A program made the translations under genes and the position numbers. The notes below the pieces were generated by a model. That model saw only the letters and a program-made list of their open reading frames with translations. It was not told where the DNA came from and made no database searches. Shown one piece after another: positions 38,340 to 48,006 of a stretch of 64,000 nucleotides of DNA. Origin of the DNA: Fuerstiella sp. (GTDB lineage Bacteria > Planctomycetota > Planctomycetia > Planctomycetales > Planctomycetaceae); the NCBI GenBank assembly GCA_022843805.1, contig JALHMY010000049.1, forward strand, positions 1 to 64,000, written 5' to 3'. The stretch's first letter is position 1, and each line of letters starts with the position of its first letter.

Positions 38340-38990
38340 ATGAAACTTTCTGAAGCAAAGACTTCTGCTGATTCTTCTGCGGCTTCGGTTTCAGATCGCA
38401 AAGCGGAACGTCGACTCGCCATGATTGCCACGGCCGCGCGACTGTTTGCACGTGATGGTTATGCCGACTGTGAGATGGAGAGCGTGGCCAGTGAGCTGGG
38501 AGTGGCCAAGGGAACCCTGTATTTGTATTTCCGCAGCAAGGAAGAGTTGTTCTGTGCGTGCGTGGATCAGGGAATGCGTGAACTGCAGGAGACTGTTCAG
38601 CAGGCTGCTCAGGGATCAATTGCTCCGTTTGACCGAATATCCGCCGCCATTCGGGCTTACCTGCTGTTTTTTGAGCAGCACCCGGAACAGGCTGAGCTGC
38701 TGATTCAGGAACGAGCGTTTTTTCATGATCGCCCAAAACCCACCTATTTCACCTACCGCGAAGCCAGTCGGGAACGCTGGCGAGTTGTCTGGGCGGAATT
38801 ATTGTCGGGCGGCAGTATTCGAGACGGACTAACGGTCGATCAGATTCTGGACTTTATCGGCAATCTGGTTTACGGCACAATGTTCACCAATCACTTTCTG
38901 GGTCGTTCGGCCGGCGAACAACACGCCCTGATTATGGACATCTTTTATCGTGGCATCTGGAGTGACGCTCAGCGACATACGGGCGAGTGA
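38340..38990 (+). CDS. TetR/AcrR family regulator
   Basis: A 216-residue TetR-type repressor, with a helix-turn-helix at residues about 25-75 (MIATAARLFARDGYADCEMESVASELGVAKGTLYLYFRSKEELF) and a ligand-binding C-terminal domain (about 85-210). It is divergent from the adaptor/permease operon, with the palindrome at 38242-38263 between them; it very likely represses that operon until a substrate binds. GAGGT lies about ten bases before the ATG. Confidence 0.93.
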   Translation: MKLSEAKTSADSSAASVSDRKAERRLAMIATAARLFARDGYADCEMESVASELGVAKGTLYLYFRSKEELFCACVDQGMRELQETVQQAAQGSIAPFDRISAAIRAYLLFFEQHPEQAELLIQERAFFHDRPKPTYFTYREASRERWRVVWAELLSGGSIRDGLTVDQILDFIGNLVYGTMFTNHFLGRSAGEQHALIMDIFYRGIWSDAQRHTGE

Positions 38991-39097
38991 TCACAAAGAC
39001 CGATCAGGTTGCAGCCGAATGACATTGCCCTGAGTTCAGTCAGTCACGCAGCGATCAGCCTTTTAGGGCCAAACCAGACGATTCATGGAGGAACGTT

Positions 39098-39790
39098 TTG
39101 TCGGACGAGATTAAGAGCAATGTTTTTCTTCCTGGAACAGTCAATCGTTCGGTCCGTACCGCAGACGGGAAGGTCCTGACGGTGCCTGCAGGCTGGGAGC
39201 TGCTTCCGCCCGGCGATCCGGGGCTTACCCGAAGAGTCAAGCTGGCGGGCGATCACTGGATTGTCCAGGAAAAGCGAGGCCGTAAGGTTTTTTCCAGGGG
39301 AATCTGGGCTCCTTCCGAGACGATCGTCCGCATTCAGCAGGAACTGGAAATCGAGCGATCGACTGAGAGCTACGCGAAGCGTCGGGCATCCGATACGAAG
39401 CGACGTGAGAAGGCGCAAACGGCATATGTCGAGGACTTTTGCGGGGCCGTTCGCGAATTCCTGGCTTTCCATCCGACTCATGCAGAGCTTGCCGATCGGC
39501 TGTCCCGCGTGGTTGCCGACCATGCAACTCCTGTGGGCAGCGGCACGGTGGCACGGACTCAGCGAATCAGCATTGAAGAGCGAGCCGAAGCGGCAGTCAT
39601 TGCCTGGTTAAGGCATCAGACAACGGGCTACGATACGATGGAGATCCCCCGGGAAAAAGGCAGCCGCCGGGAAGTACGCCGCATGCTGGCTCAGCGGTCC
39701 AGAGAACTCCTGTCCCGTTACCGCCGTGGCGAACCAGCGAACGACAGCTGCCCACTGTATCGAGCATTGTCACAACATTTTCACAAATGA
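39098..39790 (+). CDS. DUF2293-like protein
   Basis: A 230-residue protein starting with TTG at 39098, supported by GGAGGA six bases upstream. The C-terminal part (about 155-215: AEAAVIAWLRHQTTGYDTMEIP, then GSRREVRRMLAQRSRELLSRY) resembles DUF2293, a small helical domain of unknown function. The N-terminal half reads like an unrelated beta-rich domain (GWELLPPGDPGLTRRVKLAGDHW). Cytoplasmic, no signal. It is separated from the TetR gene by 108 bases and may be monocistronic. Confidence 0.75.
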   Translation: MSDEIKSNVFLPGTVNRSVRTADGKVLTVPAGWELLPPGDPGLTRRVKLAGDHWIVQEKRGRKVFSRGIWAPSETIVRIQQELEIERSTESYAKRRASDTKRREKAQTAYVEDFCGAVREFLAFHPTHAELADRLSRVVADHATPVGSGTVARTQRISIEERAEAAVIAWLRHQTTGYDTMEIPREKGSRREVRRMLAQRSRELLSRYRRGEPANDSCPLYRALSQHFHK

Positions 39791-39876
39791 CGCAGATGGC
39801 CCGTAGCTGACTGGCGGCATGTTTCAGTCGCCCACGAGTCGAGTTAGCGGCGGCTGGGGGACGCGATTGGTCCATC

Positions 39877-39910
39877 GGCGCAGGGCCAGCGAGGTCGCTG
39901 GCCCTGCGCC
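39877..39910. repeat. 16-bp perfect hairpin
   Basis: GGCGCAGGGCCAGCGA (39877-39892) pairs perfectly with TCGCTGGCCCTGCGCC (39895-39910) across two bases. It is followed by CCCAGGTTTGCTAACTGG, the flank seen in the dispersed GGCCCCAACCG family, of which this is a strong variant. It could also end transcription from the upstream gene. Confidence 0.8.
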
Positions 39911-39967
39911 GGCTGAACCCAGGTTTGCTAACTGGTTTTACGTCAGGATAAAGAGTTCGAGTTTGAG

Positions 39968-40023
39968 GTAGTGGATCCTGCTAAAGATCCCCTGGCTGCA
40001 GGACCTTTAGCAAAGTCCACTAC
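39968..40023. repeat. GTAGTGGA inverted repeat element
   Basis: GTAGTGGATCCTGCTAAAG at the left pairs imperfectly with CTTTAGCAAAGTCCACTAC at the right (about 23-bp arms, 10-base spacer). The rest of the 39791-40367 gap up to the next gene shows no gene. Confidence 0.65.
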
Positions 40024-40367
40024 CCGAAATTCATAGCTTGACAATGCACCAGCAAGTGAGTTCTCGGAACGAGAAAAATTGAAGACGGTGTATCGGCTGA
40101 CGCACCGGCAACAGCGGTAGAAACCACCCACCAATGGTAAATATCAGACTTTTCCACTACACTTTGGTCACTTGAGCCCCTTTTGGCGGCAGCGGCTGAC
40201 TTGAAAGGGATTGCACCGAAGGCGAAGATTGGCTGCCAACTGATGGCAGCTCCTTTCCAGGAGGCTTGGCGAATCCCGACATTTGCCTTCAGGAATGACT
40301 TACGAAAAGCGATTAGCATAAATCTTCTGAGCTGCGTGACGCGGTCGTTTGATTTGACAGGAATGCC

Positions 40368-43300
40368 ATGGTGGAAAGCCTTCTCGATTTGCTGCGTGAT
40401 CAGTTTCAGCGATTTGCGCGGCGTCGGGCGAATCGGCGGTGGCAATGCCATTGGCCGGGCTCGTCCGAACCGCTTGAATCTCGTCGCATGCTGTCAGCCG
40501 TGGTTTCCCCTGTTGCCGACGTTAACCAGGAGCCGCGCGGACTTGAATGGCCGATCGGCCTTACGGCAGAAATGAACGGAAATACGTTTTTCACGCTGAT
40601 ATCGAGTGAACACGGTCAGGAAATTTGGAGAACGGATGGTACTGCCAGCGGTACAGAACGTGTGACCGACATCAATCCTGGTCCAAAACATGGAAATATC
40701 GGCCGTCTTCTTTCATTTAGAAACGAGATCTACTTTTCCGCCTCGTCTGACACCGTGCCTTATGGCATGTGGCGTACTGACGGCACCCAGGCCGGTACCG
40801 AACGGTTCCCGGTACCCACAGATTCTGCGGAACCGATTGTTGTGCTGGACGATTTGCTGTACTTCCTCGGCCGAAGTAGTGGCAACGACCATGAACTGTG
40901 GGCGACGGATGGAACTGAGTCTGGCACACGGATGATTCTGAGTCTGGCCAATCGATCTCATGCAGGTCTGATCAGTGAGGTACGTCTGGCGAGTAACGGG
41001 AAGTTCTTCTTTGTGTCTCGTGACAGTTTCGGTACATCAGGACTCTGGGTGACGGAGGGGACAGACGTAACGACGATTCTGCTCTTAACTTCGAGCGAAC
41101 CGATTTACTCGTTGGCGCCTTCTTCCTCAGAACTTCAGGACAAATCCTACTTCAGTGTGGATGACGGGCAGCATGGCAGGGAACCATGGGTATCTGATGG
41201 AACGGTATCTGGCACAAGGCTTCTGGCAGATCTGAATCCAGGCTCATTGTCCTCGAATCCGGGCGGACTTTCGGTCATTGGCAACTATGCAACGCTTGTC
41301 GCTCAGGGGCCGGGCGAGATACGAAGTTTGTGGCGCACCAGCAGCACGGATAATTCTCCTGTCGAACTTCTGACCGCATTGACCGAACGTCCTGGTTTCC
41401 CTCGGACTGCGACAATGGACGGCAAGCTGTATCTGCTTTACGACTCGACACTCTGGACGTCGGATGGCACTCCTGCTGGCACTGCGAAAGCTTCGTTCAT
41501 GCCAGATGGTGTGACGGTTCAGTCTCTCGTGCAGATCGGCGGTCTGCTCTACATGGAAGCCTTTGACGGAATCAACGGCAGAGAAGTCTGGGTGAGTGAT
41601 GGGACACCCAATGGCACGTCACTGATCAGGGATATTAACCCGGGAGGTTACAGCAGTGTCAATTTCGCAACATTTTTCTCGCGAGGCGACATCGCTGTCT
41701 GGGCGGCAAATGATGGTATTCACGGAATCGAATTGTGGGCATCAGACGGCACAGGTGCTCATACTCGCATGCTGATCGATATCGAACGCGGCACAGCTTC
41801 CTCCGGGCCAGGCCTGCTCAATGAACTGAACGGCGACCTGTATTTCACAGCGAACGATCGCTCGCCAATTGTTCTCCGGAACAGAAAACTGTATCGAATT
41901 CCCGCAGACGGTTCGGCACCCGTAATCGAAGTTCAGAATTCATCGATTGACGCCATTCAAAGCAGCCGTGATCACCTGTTTGTTATGCAAACTGACGGGC
42001 AGTACGGACGAGAAATCCGGGTCCTTTCGGGCGGTGCGCTGCGGATTCTTGTGGATGCTGCGCCTGGTTCTGAAGCTGGCGGCAATTTGCCACTGTACTC
42101 CTTTGATGGAGCCTCTTACTTCTTCGCAGTGGGGCCTCAGTCCGGGCTCTGGAAGACGAACGGGAACGCCCGCGGCACAATGCTGATCAGGCAACTTCCG
42201 GTACCATCGGGCGATTCACCAGTCATCCGTGTATTTGGTGATACGATGTATTTTGCCTCCCGAAATCCGGCAGGTGGCTTTGATTTGTGGCAAAGCGACG
42301 GGACGACTGCCGGAACCGCACGTCTTGCAGCTGACATTCCAGTCTGGAACAGCTTTCAGCCGGTTCCCGTGACTGCATCGGAAACGACCGTTATCTACCA
42401 GTCGGCAGGCCACATTTGGGCTGTCGACAGGCTCTCCGGCACTGTTACTGATATCGGTAATTCTCCAACGGGAGAAGTATTGAATACGTACTACGCAGAA
42501 CTCTTCGATGACCAGCTCGTGATTCTGGCACAGGGAACAACGCGGACAGGTACAGCTCTCTGGACGGCAACTGCACCGACCGCCGAGAAACGAATGATCC
42601 GCAGTCTGCATCTCGCCCTGAAGAGTACCGACTTCGCTCGACTGGGCAGCGATTTAATTTTCGTCGGCAGCGACAGCCTGTGGCGAATGACGCTGACGAC
42701 CGGCGAACTCACAATGCTCTATAAGTTCACGTCAGTATCGCAACAGCTGGAAATGTCGCCCTTTTCTCTCATCGAAGACAAGCTGTTCTTCTCAATCACT
42801 GATGGTTCAGGATTCAGCCAGATCATGCTGACCGACGGAACACCTGAGGGAACTGTTCCTGTTCTGAACAGCGAAGATCCACTGCTAAAAACAGATCTTC
42901 GAAAGTTTGTTCGGTATGGTCAGGGTATTGCGTTTAGTGCTTTGTCTCAGGAGTTCGGCCGCGAGGTGTTTCGGATCGACACCACTATGGTGATGCAGCC
43001 ACCATCCGCGATCAGGCTGACTGACTCATACGAACATGGCGTCAGTCTCAAATGGGACGATGTTCGGGGTGCCGTCCAGTACGAAGTCTGGTTGCAGAAT
43101 TTAACGGATCCGACCAGAGCTGTCGTTCGAAAACGAATTTCCAGGCCGGAATTCAGTCTCCTGAAGGACCTGGAAGACAGTAGCTTTGGAAATCCTGAGG
43201 ACGTAGTTCGTGTCTGGATTCGAAGTCTGCCGGTTCTTGGAGAACCGTCGAGCTGGAGCGATCCGAAGAATATCAGTCAGGGACCGAAGCCGACTGTACG

Positions 43301-44606
43301 CTCGATAGCGAACCTTACATTCCCGTCACATCCCGTTATTTCCTGGGGTGCCGTCCCGGATGTCGACAGTTATGAACTCTGGCTTTCGAACCTGGACACA
43401 AGTTCTAAGGTGGCAAATCTGACGGATCTGCGGTCAGAGTCGCATACGATCATTGAAACGCTGTCCCCTGCACTATACGCCGTCTGGGTGCGAGGGACAC
43501 GTGCAGACGGAACGAAGACAGCATGGTCGGAAGTCAGGAAATTCTCAGTACTCGCATTACCGGTACAGCTCAAATCCGGCCTGGGTATTTCATCATCGGC
43601 TCGCCCGGTCTTTGGCTGGGATCCCATCGACGGAGCCACGGGGTACGACATTGAGCTTTATTCAGCGGAGACTATGGAACTCGTATACAGTGTCCGAAAT
43701 ATTCGTGGCCTGAATCACACACCGTCTAAGGACCTGCCAGCCGGCAGGGTGACAGTTTATATTCGGGCTATGAAAGGAACCCGGCCATTGTCGGGATGGG
43801 GCAACGGACACGAACTGTTTTTGAAATTACCGCCAGTCGGATTGAAAGGCAACGCCACGCAGGTCGCGTGGGATGCTGTTCCGTCCGCGGTGTCGTATAC
43901 GTTCGAACTCCGGAATCACAATGGAGCCCTGGTGGTTCCACGCACCAATACGCGCAACACCAGCTTTAATTTGGCCGAGTCGCTGCCGCCGGGACGTTAT
44001 ACACTCCGGGTCTTTGCGATCTTTGCAGATATCGTTTCCGAATGGTCGCCGACATTTGCTTTCGAACTCTTTCGCCCGCCGGTTTTAATCACCTCATCCG
44101 ACTCTCCAACAGCAGATGCAACACCAGTTATAACATGGAGGCGGTCACCAGACGCCGTCAGTTACGAAGTCATTGTCACCAGACCAGGATCTGAAGTTCC
44201 CGTGTACCATCGCCGGAATGTGACCGGCACGCTGCATGAAATTGAGGTTGCACTGCCCAATGGTATCAATCAGATTCAGGTTCGGGCCACCTTTGCAGAT
44301 GGCTCAACAAGTGCGCTGAACATTTCGCAAAAGATTTTCGTCGGACCAGCTCCGGTATTGTCGTATGTGGACGGAAAGGTGTCATGGAATCGAGTGAATG
44401 CTTCTACAGGTTACGAGCTGTGGATCGATTATCTGGGTTCGCCTCTCCAGACCAGAATTGTCCATCGACCTTTGTATCTAAGGAACCAGTATTCACTTCC
44501 AAATTCGCTGCCGAGCGGTCCTTATGTGTTCTGGATTCGCACCGTGCGACGCGAAGGTACTGATTTGTACCTCGGAACATGGACAAGCATCCGTTTCGAT
44601 TTCTGA
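40368..44606 (+). CDS. Large ELWxxDGT-repeat surface protein
   Basis: A 1412-residue protein. An N-terminal planctomycete-type motif PLESRRMLSAVV is at residues 35-46, used by large exported proteins. Residues about 80-870 carry about ten ELWxxDGTxxGT repeats (for example EIWRTDGTASGTE, ELWATDGTESGTR, REVWVSDGTPNGTS, DLWQSDGTTAGTA), a beta-propeller-like unit. The C-terminal 500 residues contain about six fibronectin-like beta units (GVSLKWDDVRGAVQYEVWLQNL and similar, with Trp and YE/YI motifs). AGGA lies six bases before the ATG. It is a likely cell-surface or matrix protein, standing alone between two pump operons. Confidence 0.9.
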   Translation: MVESLLDLLRDQFQRFARRRANRRWQCHWPGSSEPLESRRMLSAVVSPVADVNQEPRGLEWPIGLTAEMNGNTFFTLISSEHGQEIWRTDGTASGTERVTDINPGPKHGNIGRLLSFRNEIYFSASSDTVPYGMWRTDGTQAGTERFPVPTDSAEPIVVLDDLLYFLGRSSGNDHELWATDGTESGTRMILSLANRSHAGLISEVRLASNGKFFFVSRDSFGTSGLWVTEGTDVTTILLLTSSEPIYSLAPSSSELQDKSYFSVDDGQHGREPWVSDGTVSGTRLLADLNPGSLSSNPGGLSVIGNYATLVAQGPGEIRSLWRTSSTDNSPVELLTALTERPGFPRTATMDGKLYLLYDSTLWTSDGTPAGTAKASFMPDGVTVQSLVQIGGLLYMEAFDGINGREVWVSDGTPNGTSLIRDINPGGYSSVNFATFFSRGDIAVWAANDGIHGIELWASDGTGAHTRMLIDIERGTASSGPGLLNELNGDLYFTANDRSPIVLRNRKLYRIPADGSAPVIEVQNSSIDAIQSSRDHLFVMQTDGQYGREIRVLSGGALRILVDAAPGSEAGGNLPLYSFDGASYFFAVGPQSGLWKTNGNARGTMLIRQLPVPSGDSPVIRVFGDTMYFASRNPAGGFDLWQSDGTTAGTARLAADIPVWNSFQPVPVTASETTVIYQSAGHIWAVDRLSGTVTDIGNSPTGEVLNTYYAELFDDQLVILAQGTTRTGTALWTATAPTAEKRMIRSLHLALKSTDFARLGSDLIFVGSDSLWRMTLTTGELTMLYKFTSVSQQLEMSPFSLIEDKLFFSITDGSGFSQIMLTDGTPEGTVPVLNSEDPLLKTDLRKFVRYGQGIAFSALSQEFGREVFRIDTTMVMQPPSAIRLTDSYEHGVSLKWDDVRGAVQYEVWLQNLTDPTRAVVRKRISRPEFSLLKDLEDSSFGNPEDVVRVWIRSLPVLGEPSSWSDPKNISQGPKPTVRSIANLTFPSHPVISWGAVPDVDSYELWLSNLDTSSKVANLTDLRSESHTIIETLSPALYAVWVRGTRADGTKTAWSEVRKFSVLALPVQLKSGLGISSSARPVFGWDPIDGATGYDIELYSAETMELVYSVRNIRGLNHTPSKDLPAGRVTVYIRAMKGTRPLSGWGNGHELFLKLPPVGLKGNATQVAWDAVPSAVSYTFELRNHNGALVVPRTNTRNTSFNLAESLPPGRYTLRVFAIFADIVSEWSPTFAFELFRPPVLITSSDSPTADATPVITWRRSPDAVSYEVIVTRPGSEVPVYHRRNVTGTLHEIEVALPNGINQIQVRATFADGSTSALNISQKIFVGPAPVLSYVDGKVSWNRVNASTGYELWIDYLGSPLQTRIVHRPLYLRNQYSLPNSLPSGPYVFWIRTVRREGTDLYLGTWTSIRFDF

Positions 44607-44651
44607 AGAACGAGCTCAATCAGCGGACAGTAAATCGATCGAGTCACGATT

Positions 44652-44747
44652 TGTAGTTCCCAAAGGCATTCACAGCTGGCACAGGGCCAGAGAATTCTCC
44701 GGCCCCAACCTGCCCGGCGTCGGTTGAGACCTGATTTGGCAACTACA
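44652..44747. repeat. Inverted hairpin unit of the GGCCCCAACC family
   Basis: Begins TGTAGTTCCCAAA and ends TTTGGCAACTACA, with CAGCTGGCACAGGGCCAG and GGCCCCAACCTGCCCGGCG inside. A diverged member of the dispersed family, lying between the surface protein and the third permease. Confidence 0.65.
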
Positions 44748-44777
44748 GTCGGTGCCCGGAATGCTATTCTTCGGCAT

Positions 44778-47700
44778 TCAGGAATGGTGTTCAGGCTGCG
44801 GTTCGGGATGGAGATCAGCTGGTTTCTTCCAGTACTCCGACAATTGCTGCATCAGCACATAGAACACAGGGACAAAGAACACGGCCAGAATTGTCGCAGC
44901 CAGCATGCCTCCCAGAACGGCGGTTCCCAGAGCACGGCGACTGGCTGCTCCGGCACCCGTTGCGTTCACCAGCGGAACGATTCCCAGAATGAACGCAAAC
45001 GATGTCATCAGAATCGGACGGAAACGGAGTCGGGATGCTTCGATGGCCGCTTCGGTAATCGATCGTCCGCGAGTCCTCAGCTCGCGGGAGAATTCGACAA
45101 TCAAAATGGCGTTCTTGCTGGCCAGAGCAATAATCAGCACCGTCCCAATCTGCGTATAAATGTTGTTGTCCATTCCTCGTACGGCCACCGCAATCACAAT
45201 ACCCAGAAGCGCCAGCGGAACAACCATGATCACGGCTGCTGGCATGAGCCAGCTTTCATACTGACCAGCAAGCACCAGATAGACCATCAGCACGCCCAGA
45301 GCAAACACATACATGGCCTGTGAACCAACCCGTTTCTCCTGAAACGACATGCCCGTCCATTCATATCCCATGGACTGAGGCAGCTTGCCAGCCGCCAGCT
45401 GCTCCATCAGCAGCAGTGCCTGTCCCGAGCTGATTCCCTGAGCCGCGGCTCCGTTGATCGTTGCTGACGGATACAAATTATAGCGAGGCACAATCTGAGG
45501 ACCGAGAGTACGATGAATCGATGCCAGTGATCCCAGCGGGATCATTTTGCCCGCCTGGTTTCTCACTTCGAGCCGGCCAATATCCTCCGGCTGAAGCCTG
45601 AACTGCTGATCGGCCTGAACTCGTACCTGATACGTCTTTCCAAACTTATTGAAGTCATTCACATACGCGGAACCGAGTGCCGCCTGCATCGTGCTGAAAA
45701 CTGCATCCAGCGGCACTCCCAGACTTTTGGCCTTGATTCGATCTATATCCACAAAGATCTGCGGGACTCCGGCTCGGAAGGTCGACTGAACCTGAGCAAG
45801 GCTGCTCTGACCATTCGCAGCATCAACCATTTCACCCACTACCTGCTGAAGCTCCGTCAGACCCACTCCTCCGCGATCTTCAATCTTCATCTCAAATCCC
45901 CCGGCCACACCAAGCCCGCGAATACCAGGAGGAGGAAATGCCAGGACCAGCGCTTCCCGCACAGACTGAAAACGGCCCATGAGCCCACCGAGGATTGCCT
46001 CCTGTGTGAGTTCCGGATGCCCGGCGCGTTCATCGTAGGGCGTGAACGTCATGAACATTGTGGCTGCATTGGAAGTCACGGAAGAATCCAGCAGGGACAT
46101 TCCGCCCAGCAGAAACCACGAACGAACTCCCGGCGTTTCCTTAAGAATAGCGTTCACCTGACGAGTCACTTCGCGCGTTCGCTCCTGTGAGGCGGCGTCG
46201 GGCAGCTGAATCGCGACAATTGCATATCCCTGATCCTCCGTTGGAACAAAACCAGTCGGCAATCGCCAGAACCACCAGGCTGTTAATCCCACAAGTCCGA
46301 CGAAAATCAGCATCACCAGAAGCGTCTGCCGCACAGCCACTTTGATGATGGTTGTGTAGATCGATTCAAACCAGCCATACGCAGTGTTGAATGCCCGATA
46401 GAACCAGTTCTTTCGTTCGGCTGTTGGTCGCAGCCAGACGGCACACTGAGCGGGTTTCAGAGTCACCGCGTTGATGGCACTGATAACAGCGGTGGCGGCA
46501 ATTGTCAGAGCAAACTGACGATAGAGCTGTCCTGTAATTCCGCCCAGAAAAGCTGTCGGAAGAAATACGGCCATCAGAACAAGCGTAATGCCCATGACCG
46601 GCCCGATCACTTCTCCCATTGCTTTGATCGTCGCATCTTTGGGGTTCAGTTTATCAGCATCGATGTGATGAACGGCATTCTCCACGATCACGATGGCATC
46701 ATCGACGACAATCCCGATGGCCAGAACAAGCCCAAACAGTGTGAGCATGTTAATGGAGAAGCCAAGGGCCGCCATCACTCCAAATGCGCCGATGATCGTT
46801 ACCGGCACCGTTGTGGCCGGAATCAGAGTGGCTCGCCAGTCCTGCAGGAATACCAGAATTACGACCAGAACCAGAACACCCGCTTCGATCAGAGTGCGGT
46901 ACACTTCTGAGATCGATTCTTCCACGAAGGTTGTGGTATCAAATGGAATGATTGCTTCAACGCCATCCGGAAAATTCTTCTGAAGCTCCTTCATCGCTTC
47001 ACGGACATTTTCGGCAACACTCAGGGCATTGGCACCGGGCAGCTGATATACCAGCAGACTGGCAGCTGGCTGTCCGGCGATTTCACACCACTGGTCGTAG
47101 GTTTGTGCACCCAGTTCAACGGTCGCCACGTCTTTGACTCGTGTCATTCGCATGCCCGTCCGGTCGTCACTCACCGTCTTGATGATAATCTCGGCGAACT
47201 GTTCGGGATTCGAGAGACGTCCCTGTACTGACACGTTGAACTGAAATCCCTGATCCTTCGGCGTGGGAGCCTGTCCAACCTGGCCAGCTGCGACCTGAAC
47301 GTTCTGTTCACGAATGGCGGCCAGCAGATCCTCCATCGTCAGATTGCGAGCCTTCAGTGCGTCCGGATTGACCCAGATACGCATTCCATAAGTGCCGCCA
47401 CCGATCACCTGCACGTCACCAACTCCTTCAATTCGAGTCAGTGCATCCTTCACTTTGAGCGTGGCAAAATTGCTCAGGTACAGGTCATCATATGTGCCGT
47501 CCGGGGAAATCAGAGAAGCAACGAGAGTGATGTTGGTTGACTGCTTTCTGGTAGTGACGCCCTGTCGCTGAACTTCCTGAGGAAGGCGGGGCATTGCCAC
47601 GGCAACACGATTCTGAACAAGCACCTGAGCTTCATCCAGATCCGTTCCCACTTCAAATGTCACGGTCAGAGTGTAGGCACCGTTGCTGGAACATGTTGAC

Positions 47701-47939
47701 GACATATACAGCATGTTTTCAACACCGTTGATCTCCTGTTCGATCGGACCGGCGACGGTATCGGACAGCACCTCCGCACTCGCACCCGGGTAAACCGCAG
47801 CAACCTGTACGGTGGGCGGGGTAATCTCAGGGTATTGCTCAATGGGCAGGGAAAACGCGCAGACAAGTCCGATCAGTACCGTCACGATAGCAATGACATT
47901 GGCGAGGATTGGGCGTTCGATAAAAAACTTTGAGAACAT
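44778..47939 (-). CDS. RND efflux permease (HAE1 family)
   Basis: A 1053-residue AcrB-type pump of normal length. N-terminus MFSKFFIERPILANVIAIV; Asp pair at residues 413-414 (GIVVDDAIVIVEN); Lys at 942 (ASKNAILIVEF). It is distinct from the other two permeases and closer to the classic AcrB layout. It lies 67 bases after the adaptor gene at 48007-49377 and is probably cotranscribed with it. The substrate is unknown; the family exports drugs, dyes, bile salts and other amphiphiles. Confidence 0.95.
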   Translation of the reverse strand: MFSKFFIERPILANVIAIVTVLIGLVCAFSLPIEQYPEITPPTVQVAAVYPGASAEVLSDTVAGPIEQEINGVENMLYMSSTCSSNGAYTLTVTFEVGTDLDEAQVLVQNRVAVAMPRLPQEVQRQGVTTRKQSTNITLVASLISPDGTYDDLYLSNFATLKVKDALTRIEGVGDVQVIGGGTYGMRIWVNPDALKARNLTMEDLLAAIREQNVQVAAGQVGQAPTPKDQGFQFNVSVQGRLSNPEQFAEIIIKTVSDDRTGMRMTRVKDVATVELGAQTYDQWCEIAGQPAASLLVYQLPGANALSVAENVREAMKELQKNFPDGVEAIIPFDTTTFVEESISEVYRTLIEAGVLVLVVILVFLQDWRATLIPATTVPVTIIGAFGVMAALGFSINMLTLFGLVLAIGIVVDDAIVIVENAVHHIDADKLNPKDATIKAMGEVIGPVMGITLVLMAVFLPTAFLGGITGQLYRQFALTIAATAVISAINAVTLKPAQCAVWLRPTAERKNWFYRAFNTAYGWFESIYTTIIKVAVRQTLLVMLIFVGLVGLTAWWFWRLPTGFVPTEDQGYAIVAIQLPDAASQERTREVTRQVNAILKETPGVRSWFLLGGMSLLDSSVTSNAATMFMTFTPYDERAGHPELTQEAILGGLMGRFQSVREALVLAFPPPGIRGLGVAGGFEMKIEDRGGVGLTELQQVVGEMVDAANGQSSLAQVQSTFRAGVPQIFVDIDRIKAKSLGVPLDAVFSTMQAALGSAYVNDFNKFGKTYQVRVQADQQFRLQPEDIGRLEVRNQAGKMIPLGSLASIHRTLGPQIVPRYNLYPSATINGAAAQGISSGQALLLMEQLAAGKLPQSMGYEWTGMSFQEKRVGSQAMYVFALGVLMVYLVLAGQYESWLMPAAVIMVVPLALLGIVIAVAVRGMDNNIYTQIGTVLIIALASKNAILIVEFSRELRTRGRSITEAAIEASRLRFRPILMTSFAFILGIVPLVNATGAGAASRRALGTAVLGGMLAATILAVFFVPVFYVLMQQLSEYWKKPADLHPEPQPEHHS

Positions 47940-48006
47940 ATTTTTGCCACTGTGATCCGTATTGAAGCCGGTAAAAGGGCTCAGGAAATCTGCTGAACAC
48001 GGGCCT

